This document shows positions 15,125 to 20,814 of a stretch of DNA of 20,814 bases, piece after piece. The notes under the pieces were generated by a model. It ran no database searches. It was not told the DNA's origin and saw nothing but the letters and a program-made list of their open reading frames with translations. The stretch is from Oscillospiraceae bacterium. Its GTDB lineage: Bacteria; Bacillota; Clostridia; Oscillospirales; Ruminococcaceae. The stretch lies in assembly GCA_031285645.1 (NCBI GenBank), contig JAITVU010000284.1, positions 1 through 20,814 on the forward strand, in the 5' to 3' direction. A program made the translations under genes and the position numbers. Within the stretch, counting starts at the first letter, position 1; the number at the start of each line of letters is the position of its first letter.

Positions 15125-16261
15125 TCAGCCAAACAGCCGTGAGCGTTTAATTTTGACAGCCTGCACGGGGCACATTTCGTGGCAGCAGTAGCAGGCAATA
15201 CATTTTTTATAGTCGATGACGGCTTTGCGTTCATGAATGGTAACGGCCCCCGGCGCGCAACTCTCGCTGCACTTTCCGCAGCCGATGCATCGGCGTTTTT
15301 CAATGGCCGGCCGGGATGTAAAAAACGCCGAAACGAGGGCGTTAAAGGGCTTTTTAAGCGCGGGCGGCAGTTTGTGGGAAAAATCATGCGGCCGGCTGTC
15401 CGGCAGGATAAAGCGGCCAACGGGTGCGGGCGCGTCGGATATCCAATCCAGTTCATCGGCGCTTGCCGGGCAAAGGCCCGACTCGATGGCGTGGCGCACT
15501 GTGGGCACGATATCGGGCGTCATGCCGGTATAACGGCACAGGGCCAGATCGAGCGCAAAAGGATTGACCGCCGCGAAGGTCATGCCGGTATGGCGTATGG
15601 CGCCCGCGGAGGGGCCGTTGCCCTCCATGGCGTCTACAGCGTCCACAATGGTGAGGCAGGGGGCGATAAGAAGCGCCAGATCGACAAGCATGCGGCAAAA
15701 ATCATCTTTTTCGCCAAAGCGAAAGTGCAGCTCCGGCTTTTGCAGGCCCGGTACGCAGCCCAGCAGGTTTTTAACGCCGGCCGAAAGCATCACCATGCCG
15801 TGTGTTTTAAGCTTGGGCAGGTTGATCACGGCGTCGGCGTTGGCGACAGGGTTGATGACGTTGAACGCCCGGCAGATTACGGCTTTATCGGCGGCCAGGG
15901 CCGTATAGCCGGTGTCAAAATTGAGGGCGGCGTCAGCGCCCACGGCGCCGGTCATGCCGGTTGCCTTATAAATCCCCTCCAGGGCGCTTTTTGTGTAGGG
16001 GCCGCCGGGGCTTTCACCGATGACAATATCGGTTATGCCCATGGCGCGCAGCGCCCTGATGACGGCCGCAACCAGTTCGGGATGCGTCGTGACGTTTTGA
16101 TCCGGCGCGGCCTTCATCAATAAATTGGGTTTGATGCACACGCGCATACCCGGCTTTAACATCGTATCGGCGTTCAGCGCGGCAAAGTGCCCCGCCACAA
16201 CGCGGTCCATCTCCCCGGTGCTGTAATCCGCCGCCGGGAACGCACAGATTCTTTTGTCCAA
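15125..16261 (-). CDS. DUF362 protein with C-terminal 2[4Fe-4S] ferredoxin domain
   Basis: A 378-residue protein. Residues ~35-290 form a DUF362 domain (PF04015), recognisable by VCIKPNLLM, the IGESPGGPYT stretch, VINLPKLKTHGMVMLSAGVKNLLG and AVNPFALDLA. Residues 320-370 form a bacterial-type ferredoxin module with two complete CxxCxxCxxxC sets: Cys325, 328, 331, 335 and Cys354, 357, 360, 364. The combination is common in anaerobes and implies electron transfer, but the substrate is not established. No signal peptide is seen. The start is TTG at 16261 with GAGG nine bases upstream. The next ATG (residue 18) would remove the conserved N-terminal strand. It lies alone, separated from the aminotransferase gene upstream by a cloverleaf repeat. 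Confidence 0.88.
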   Translation of the reverse strand: MDKRICAFPAADYSTGEMDRVVAGHFAALNADTMLKPGMRVCIKPNLLMKAAPDQNVTTHPELVAAVIRALRAMGITDIVIGESPGGPYTKSALEGIYKATGMTGAVGADAALNFDTGYTALAADKAVICRAFNVINPVANADAVINLPKLKTHGMVMLSAGVKNLLGCVPGLQKPELHFRFGEKDDFCRMLVDLALLIAPCLTIVDAVDAMEGNGPSAGAIRHTGMTFAAVNPFALDLALCRYTGMTPDIVPTVRHAIESGLCPASADELDWISDAPAPVGRFILPDSRPHDFSHKLPPALKKPFNALVSAFFTSRPAIEKRRCIGCGKCSESCAPGAVTIHERKAVIDYKKCIACYCCHEMCPVQAVKIKRSRLFG

Positions 16262-16340
16262 ATCACGCGCCTCACTTAATATGGTTTAAAGTTATACGAT
16301 ACTGAGCGAACGCCAAAAATAAACCATTTTTTAAAGCATC

Positions 16341-16476
16341 CGCGCGCACGCGCGAGTGGGGCCGCGAAACGGCCTTCGCACCGTAAATAGTGAACGCGCA
16401 CGCCTCCAGCGTGCCGTCAGGCGACTGCCTGACGCTTCAAAAACGGAACGTTTTTGAAACTCGTTCACTCTATACT
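16341..16476 (-). repeat. Cloverleaf palindromic repeat, copy C (inverted)
   Basis: Read on the plus strand, the outer arms are GTGAACG (16390-16396) and CGTTCAC (16462-16468). Between them lie GCACGC/GCGTGC (16398-16414), CGTCAGGC/GCCTGACG (16415-16434) and the perfect TTCAAAAACG/CGTTTTTGAA (16436-16458). Outside the stem are GGCCG/CGGCC (16360-16374) and CGCGCG/CGCGCG (16341-16354). In reverse complement the order is the same as copy B, and most bases agree. It fills the gap between the DUF362 gene and the end of the aminotransferase gene. The remaining bases 16262-16340 hold only a loose ATGGTTTA/TAAACCAT pair (16281-16327). Confidence 0.85.
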
Positions 16477-16504
16477 TGACGACTGTTCATAAGCCCATGC
16501 AAAA

Positions 16505-17683
16505 TCAGGCCCGCTTTTTGATCTCACGGACAAATTCGCCGATGCGGCTGAGCGCTTCGATGATATGCTCGGTCGAATAGGCGTAGCAGATGCGCACAAA
16601 ACCCTCGCCGCACGCGCCGAAGGCGTCGCCCGGTACAACGGCGACGCGCTTGGATTCCAGCAGTTTTTCACAGAATTCAAGCGACCCCATGCCCGTCGAG
16701 CGTATAGAGGGGAAGACATAGAAAGCGCCGCCCGGGCTAAAACAGCGCAGGCCAATATCATTGAGTCCCGCCACAATCAGGCGCCTGCGCCGGTCATAGT
16801 CGGCCGCCATGTCCCCGATCTCCCTGTCACAGTGCTTCAGGGCCTCAATGGCAGCGTACTGGCTTGTGGTCGGGGCGCACATAATGGCGTACTGGTGAAT
16901 TTTAAAGAGCACATCCATGACAGGGGCCGGGGCCACACAGTAACCGAGCCGCCAGCCCGTCATGGCATAGGCCTTGGAAAAGCCGTTGACAACAATGGTG
17001 CGCGCCTTCATATCGTCACTGATCGAAGCGATGGAGACATGCTTTTCGCCGCCGTAGGTCAGCTCGGCGTAAATCTCATCCGAGAGCAGCATAATATCGG
17101 TGCCTTTAAGCGCCGCCTCAATCTCCAGAAGGTGTTCCCGGCGCATCACGCCGCCGGTCGGGTTGTTGGGGAAGGGGAAGATGAGCAGTTTGGATTTCTC
17201 CGTTATCGCCGCCTTTAAAGCCTGCGGCGTGAGGCGGAATTCGTCCTCCTCCTTTGTGACAATGGGGACCGGCACGCCGCCGCACAGCTGGACAATCGCC
17301 GAGTAAGCCACAAAACACGGCTCCGGCAGCAGCACCTCGTCGCCGGGGTTGACAAAGGCCCGGATTGTGAGGTCGATGGCCTCGGAGCCGCCGACCGTGA
17401 CAAGCACCTGGGACGGCTCGTACACAAGGCTGAAACGCCGCGACAAATAGCGGGTGATCTCAACTTGCAGGGCGGAAAGCCCCGCGTTGGCCGTGTACCA
17501 TGTGTTGCCCCTGTCCAGGGAATCGATACCGGCCTTGCGAATAATCCAGGGCGTTTTATAATCCGGCTCGCCCACGCCGAGCGAGATGACATCCTTCATT
17601 TCGGCGGCCAAGCTGAAAAACTTGCGTATGCCCGAAGGCTTGAGAGCCGCCGCGCTTTCGGAAAAAAGCCTGCGGTAATCCAT
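16505..17683 (-). CDS. Class I/II PLP-dependent aminotransferase (AlaT/PatA-like)
   Basis: A 392-residue fold-type I aminotransferase. The pyridoxal phosphate lysine is Lys237 in VNGFSKAYAMTGWRLGY, with Arg245 behind it. NNPTG (173-177), SDEIY (201-205) and the N-terminal LGVGEPDYKTP complete the family signature, and the length is normal. It transfers an amino group between an amino acid and a 2-oxo acid in the cytoplasm. The upstream Lrp gene overlaps its ATG by one base (TAATG), so the two are translationally coupled. The pair recalls alaR-alaT (yugG-yugH) of Bacillus subtilis, so alanine or a branched/aromatic amino acid is a reasonable substrate guess, but not shown by the sequence. Confidence 0.92.
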   Translation of the reverse strand: MDYRRLFSESAAALKPSGIRKFFSLAAEMKDVISLGVGEPDYKTPWIIRKAGIDSLDRGNTWYTANAGLSALQVEITRYLSRRFSLVYEPSQVLVTVGGSEAIDLTIRAFVNPGDEVLLPEPCFVAYSAIVQLCGGVPVPIVTKEEDEFRLTPQALKAAITEKSKLLIFPFPNNPTGGVMRREHLLEIEAALKGTDIMLLSDEIYAELTYGGEKHVSIASISDDMKARTIVVNGFSKAYAMTGWRLGYCVAPAPVMDVLFKIHQYAIMCAPTTSQYAAIEALKHCDREIGDMAADYDRRRRLIVAGLNDIGLRCFSPGGAFYVFPSIRSTGMGSLEFCEKLLESKRVAVVPGDAFGACGEGFVRICYAYSTEHIIEALSRIGEFVREIKKRA

Positions 17684-18159
17684 TAAAGCATCACGCTTCT
17701 TTCATCCCGGCCCGGTTCCACCAGCATGGCGCCCCTGTCCTTGTAACGGCGCAAAACAAAATGAGTGGCGGTGGAGAGGACCGAATCCATGGGCGCGAGG
17801 CGGTAAGCCACAAAGGACGCGATATCTTTAAAGTTTTCACCGACGATGGTCAAAGCGAGGTCGTAACCGCCGCTCATCAAATAGACGGACTGCACCTCCG
17901 GAAAGCGGGCGATCTGCTCGGCCAGTTCCTCGAAGCCGCGATCCCTTTTGGGCGTGACCTTAAGTTCAATACGCGCGCTGACATAGTCGCGCTCGGTGCG
18001 GTCCCAGTCGATGATGGCTTTGTAACCGCGAATCACCCCGGATTTTTCACAGGCGGCGAGCGCGGCTTTAACCTCGCTCTCGGATGTACCCAGCATCGCG
18101 GCCAGCTCAGGCACCGTATAGCGGGCGTTTTCCTCTAAAAGTTTCAATAAATCAAGCAT
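17683..18159 (-). CDS. Lrp/AsnC family transcriptional regulator
   Basis: A 158-residue regulator with an N-terminal winged helix-turn-helix (about 1-48, including TVPELAAMLGTSESEVKAAL) and a RAM/ligand-binding domain (about 60-140, with GYDLALTIVGEN). The family binds DNA as dimers or octamers and responds to amino acids. I chose the ATG at 18159 because AAAGGAGG lies about eight bases upstream. A longer in-frame form starting at 18207 would place that site inside the gene. Its stop overlaps the start of the aminotransferase gene by one base. The simplest inference is that it regulates this operon in response to an amino acid related to the enzyme. It follows ribF by 73 bases. Confidence 0.92.
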   Translation of the reverse strand: MLDLLKLLEENARYTVPELAAMLGTSESEVKAALAACEKSGVIRGYKAIIDWDRTERDYVSARIELKVTPKRDRGFEELAEQIARFPEVQSVYLMSGGYDLALTIVGENFKDIASFVAYRLAPMDSVLSTATHFVLRRYKDRGAMLVEPGRDERSVML

Positions 18160-18232
18160 AAAAAGCCTCCTTTGGATGATCTTTTCAGATCGCGGTCGCG
18201 TTTTCAAGTTTATCGGCCCTAAAATAAACGGG

Positions 18233-19174
18233 TCATTGTGATCCGTTTGCTTTCACCACATAAGCGCCGGCGATGTCGGCGGCAGCGGCGCTGTCCGCGT
18301 TAATTTGGGCGCGCAAGGTTTCAAGATCATCGAATTTGCGCTCCGGGCGGATAAAATCGAGGAAATCCACACGGACTTTCCGGCCGTATAAATCGCCTTC
18401 AAAATCGTGGATGTATGTCTCCGCCAAAACATGGTCGCTGCCGACGGTGGGCTTGACGCCCACGTTTGTCACGGACGAATACCATGTGTTTGCGATCCTT
18501 GAAACCGTGGCGTAGACGCCGAAACGCGGTGTGACAAAGGTGTCGGGGAAAGGCTGGTTAATGGTCGGGGAGCCCCATGAACGCGCGAGCGCGCGGCCGT
18601 GCACAACCTCAAAGTCAATGCAAAAGCGGCGGCCGAGCAGGGCGTTGGCGGCGGGTATATCGCCCGCCTGTATGCGGGCGCGGATACGTGAGGAACTGAC
18701 GGGCGCGCCGTCCACACTGAGCATGGGCACAATATCGACGCCAGCACGGCCGCGGCAAAGCTCAATGAGGGTTCCTGTGCCGCCGCCGCCGCCCCGTCCG
18801 AAGCGGAAATTCTCGCCGCAGGATATGTGCGCCGCGCCAAAGCGCCCCAGCAACACGGTATTGATAAAATCCACAGCCGGGATATCATGGAACTGGGAAA
18901 AATCAGGCCGGAATATATAGTCGACGCCCATGTCACGCATGATATCAGAGAACATGTTAAAGCTGATGATTTCGCCGGGCTGTTTGTGCGGGGGAACCGC
19001 GCCGTTCATTGTAAAGGTAAAGACGCCCAAAGCAAGCCTTCGGTCTTCGGCGGCTTGCCTGGCCCGGGCAATCACGCCCATATGGCCAAGATGCAGGCCG
19101 TCGAAAAGGCCGAGCGCCACTGAGACTGACGCCGGGGGCCGATCAACAGATTGAATACGATCGAATACTTTCAA
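18233..19174 (-). CDS. ribF: Bifunctional riboflavin kinase / FAD synthetase
   Basis: With the proposed TTG start the protein has 313 residues, the usual RibF length. The N-terminal FMN adenylyltransferase domain carries GLFDGLHLGH (22-31) and SSSRIRARI, and the C-terminal flavokinase domain carries GSPTIN and ETYIHDFEGDLYGRKVRVDF. It converts riboflavin to FMN and then FAD. The open frame continues upstream to an ATG at 19381, but that extension (and one from ATG 19240) reads into the cloverleaf repeat and has no family counterpart. TTG at 19174 has an AGG eight bases upstream and begins where homologues begin. The start is therefore inferred. The gene follows truB in the usual order, but the repeat separates the two by 273 bases. 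Confidence 0.92.
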   Translation of the reverse strand: MKVFDRIQSVDRPPASVSVALGLFDGLHLGHMGVIARARQAAEDRRLALGVFTFTMNGAVPPHKQPGEIISFNMFSDIMRDMGVDYIFRPDFSQFHDIPAVDFINTVLLGRFGAAHISCGENFRFGRGGGGGTGTLIELCRGRAGVDIVPMLSVDGAPVSSSRIRARIQAGDIPAANALLGRRFCIDFEVVHGRALARSWGSPTINQPFPDTFVTPRFGVYATVSRIANTWYSSVTNVGVKPTVGSDHVLAETYIHDFEGDLYGRKVRVDFLDFIRPERKFDDLETLRAQINADSAAAADIAGAYVVKANGSQ

Positions 19175-19221
19175 GGAAAACGCCTCATTTTTATGGCCAA
19201 TGAAAAGGCCGGTTCTTTTGA

Positions 19222-19361
19222 GAATATAGTGAACGACCATCAGGCAGTCGCCTGACGGCACGCCGGAGGCGTGCGTGTTCACCATGTACGGTGTGAAAGG
19301 CCGCTTAGCGGCCACAGTCGCGCGTGCGCGCGACTGCTTCAAAACAGACCGTTTTTGAAGC
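19222..19361 (+). repeat. Cloverleaf palindromic repeat, copy D (rearranged)
   Basis: The outer arms are GTGAAC (19229-19234) and GTTCAC (19277-19282). They enclose only two hairpins: TCAGGC/GCCTGA (19240-19255) and GCACGCC/GGCGTGC (19258-19274). After the stem come perfect hairpins GGCCGC/GCGGCC (19299-19313) and CAGTCGCGCG/CGCGCGACTG (about 19315-19336). Last is GCTTCAAAA/TTTTGAAGC (19336-19361), the type of hairpin that copies B and C carry inside the cloverleaf. It lies between truB and ribF, both on the minus strand. Confidence 0.85.
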
Positions 19362-19447
19362 ATTTGCTGAGTATAAAGCAAGGCATGGCCACAGGCAGAG
19401 TGCCGCCGACCGACAATGAAGTACCGCCTGTGTCCCCGTACGGCTGT

Positions 19448-20356
19448 TCAGGGCCGGGCGCCGCCGAACCATTTTTTGCTGATCAGATTATCGCTTGCGG
19501 GGTCGGCTGTGGCGATGGCAATAAAGGCGCCGTCGGAACCGAAAACAGTGAAGCTGGCGCCGGGTTCGGCATTGTGCAAACCAAGGCGCGCCAGCGAGAG
19601 GCGCACACCGTCACCGAACATTTTCGTCTGTTTTGCATCCAGGCGCAGCGGGGAATAGGATGTGAAAACGCTCGACACCGGCAAAAGCCGATTCCGAAGG
19701 ATGCCCTGATCGGCCAGATCCTGCGCGGCGGACAGGGTTATGCAGTCGTCAAGGGAAAATCCGCAGGCGGCTGTCCGGCGCAGAGCGGTGAGGACCGCGC
19801 CGCAGCCCAGGGCTTCGCCGAGATCATGGCACAGCGTGCGGATATAAGCGCCCTTGGAACAGGCGACATCAATGGTATACGTATGGTCGTTTTCGTCCGC
19901 GCCCAGCAATGAAATTGCGTAAACAGTGATGGCGCGCGGCTTGCGCGCGACCTCGACGCCCTTCCTCGCCAGATCGTACAGCCGCTGCCCGTTCACACGC
20001 ACCGCCGAGTACATGGGCGGCAGTTGCTTTTGCGCGCCGGTAAACAAGGCGACTTTTTCCATGACCTGAGCGGCCCCGGCCTTCACGGGGCGCCGATTGA
20101 GCACCGTGCCGGTGATATCCTGCGTATCGGTGCTGACACCGAGGCGGAGAGTTGCCGTGTAACGCTTATCCTGAACAGGCAGGATATCGCAGGCTTTTGT
20201 GGCCGTGCCCACAAACAGGGGCAGGACGCCGGTCGCCATGGGATCGAGCGTGCCGGCGTGGCCGACTTTTCTTGTGCCGAGCATGCCGCGTATTTTAGCG
20301 ACCACATCAAAGGAGGTAAAACCCTCCGGCTTATCTATACAGAGTATTCCGTCCAT
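19448..20356 (-). CDS. truB: tRNA pseudouridine(55) synthase
   Basis: A 302-residue TruB-family enzyme that converts uridine 55 in the T-loop of tRNAs to pseudouridine. The N-terminal GILCIDKPEGFTSFDVV and the catalytic motif HAGTLDPMATG, with nucleophile Asp38, are exact family hallmarks. The KGAYIRTLCHDLGEALG stretch is near residues 168-184, and a PUA-like C-terminal region follows. The start codon lies inside the end of the nrnA gene (22-base overlap), indicating translational coupling. Downstream, the usual partner ribF follows after a repeat-filled gap. Length and start are normal. Confidence 0.96.
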   Translation of the reverse strand: MDGILCIDKPEGFTSFDVVAKIRGMLGTRKVGHAGTLDPMATGVLPLFVGTATKACDILPVQDKRYTATLRLGVSTDTQDITGTVLNRRPVKAGAAQVMEKVALFTGAQKQLPPMYSAVRVNGQRLYDLARKGVEVARKPRAITVYAISLLGADENDHTYTIDVACSKGAYIRTLCHDLGEALGCGAVLTALRRTAACGFSLDDCITLSAAQDLADQGILRNRLLPVSSVFTSYSPLRLDAKQTKMFGDGVRLSLARLGLHNAEPGASFTVFGSDGAFIAIATADPASDNLISKKWFGGARP

Positions 20357-20814
20357 GCGTTTTTATCCAGAAGCTCCTTTTTTACGGCATCTAATATTTT
20401 GTCCCTGACAGCGTCTAAAGAACCGATGAGCGTACACCCGGCGGCGGCGGCGTGGCCGCCGCCGCCAAAGGCGGCGCAAATCTTTGAGGCGTCGACAGGG
20501 GCCTGTGTGCGCAGGGAAATACGGTATGTATCGTTTTCCCGTTGACGGATGGTGATACCCGCAAGCACGCCCTCAACCGTGCGCGGAAGCGACGACACAC
20601 CGTCGAGCTCCTCTTCGGTAACGCCGAACCGCTCAGCGAGATTCATCTCAAGATAAATAAGGGCGCAACGGCCGTCAAAATGAAACTGCATGGTTTCAAG
20701 CATTAAGCGGTCAACGTTGAGGCGGCCGCGCGTTTTGGTCTCGAACATGAGTTTGTTGATAAAAGCGCTGTCCGCCCCGGCCGCCATAGCCCCGGCCGCA
20801 GCAAGATGCGTCCG
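20335..20814 (-). CDS. nrnA: Bifunctional oligoribonuclease / PAP phosphatase NrnA, 3' part
   Basis: Only the last 159 codons are in the window, and the frame stays open to the edge at 20814. The visible part is the DHHA1 substrate-binding domain (PF02272), marked by the glycine loop FGGGGHAAAAGCTL near the C-terminus and the preceding ISLRTQAPVDASKICAAF. NrnA degrades short RNA oligonucleotides and dephosphorylates pAp. The DHH catalytic domain would be upstream, outside the window. The end overlaps truB by 22 bases. The order nrnA-truB-ribF is typical of Bacillota, where infB and rbfA usually precede it. Confidence 0.9.
   Translation of the reverse strand, partial: RTHLAAAGAMAAGADSAFINKLMFETKTRGRLNVDRLMLETMQFHFDGRCALIYLEMNLAERFGVTEEELDGVSSLPRTVEGVLAGITIRQRENDTYRISLRTQAPVDASKICAAFGGGGHAAAAGCTLIGSLDAVRDKILDAVKKELLDKNAWTEYSV

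Noticed and set aside
15179..16123. 314-codon plus-strand open frame opposite the DUF362 gene
   Set aside because: The minus strand carries intact DUF362 and ferredoxin motifs. The opposite frame has no domain and no good ribosome binding site.
12703..19361. Repeats as a CRISPR array
   Set aside because: The copies are kilobases apart, in both orientations, with genes between them and no regular spacers.

Overview
The window looks like chromosomal DNA from an endospore-forming, moderately GC-rich member of the Clostridia (Bacillota). The evidence is a GerA-type spore germinant-receptor operon, SpoIIR, a BofC-like protein, a clostridial class A penicillin-binding protein and the nrnA-truB-ribF gene order. 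The signal peptide of the first gene resembles those of Oscillospiraceae-type secreted proteins. That finer placement is inference. No phage, plasmid, transposase, CRISPR, rRNA or tRNA genes were recognised.

Layout. 1-1220: a secreted protein with a near-consensus promoter and a strong terminator, followed by a perfect 40-bp palindrome. 1383-5927 (minus): germinant receptor genes in the order gerA, gerC, a 69-codon membrane protein, then gerB, with a 217-bp cluster of hairpins in front of gerB. 6351-8892 (plus): a GH43 glycosidase, then an unrecognised lipoprotein and its terminators. 8997-9892 (minus): a glyoxalase I-like enzyme and a BofC-domain protein. 10298-12538 (plus): a bifunctional PBP1A-type peptidoglycan synthase. 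13057-14705 (minus): ispE and spoIIR, separated by a hairpin that contains the spoIIR ribosome binding site. 15125-16261 (minus): a DUF362 protein with a two-cluster ferredoxin tail. 16505-18159 (minus): an Lrp/AsnC regulator coupled to an aminotransferase. 18233-20814 (minus): ribF, truB and the 3' part of nrnA.

The most unusual feature is a family of modular palindromic repeats. Three copies (12705-12795 plus flank, 16341-16476 on the opposite strand, 19222-19361) share an outer GTGAAC/GTTCAC stem. The stem encloses two or three back-to-back hairpins, so the element can fold as a cloverleaf. Further hairpins follow outside the stem, and one copy has its modules in a different arrangement. 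A fourth, divergent cluster (2531-2747) lies inside the ger operon, and a separate 107-bp inverted-repeat element (12828-12934) abuts one of the cloverleaf copies. All lie between genes.

Several genes serve the spore life cycle: SpoIIR carries the forespore signal that activates sigma-E, BofC-type proteins act on the SpoIVB/sigma-K checkpoint, and the Ger proteins form the inner-membrane nutrient receptor of the spore. The rest are housekeeping genes (isoprenoid precursor synthesis, flavin cofactor synthesis, tRNA pseudouridylation, nanoRNA turnover, cell wall synthesis) plus a few metabolic accessory genes.
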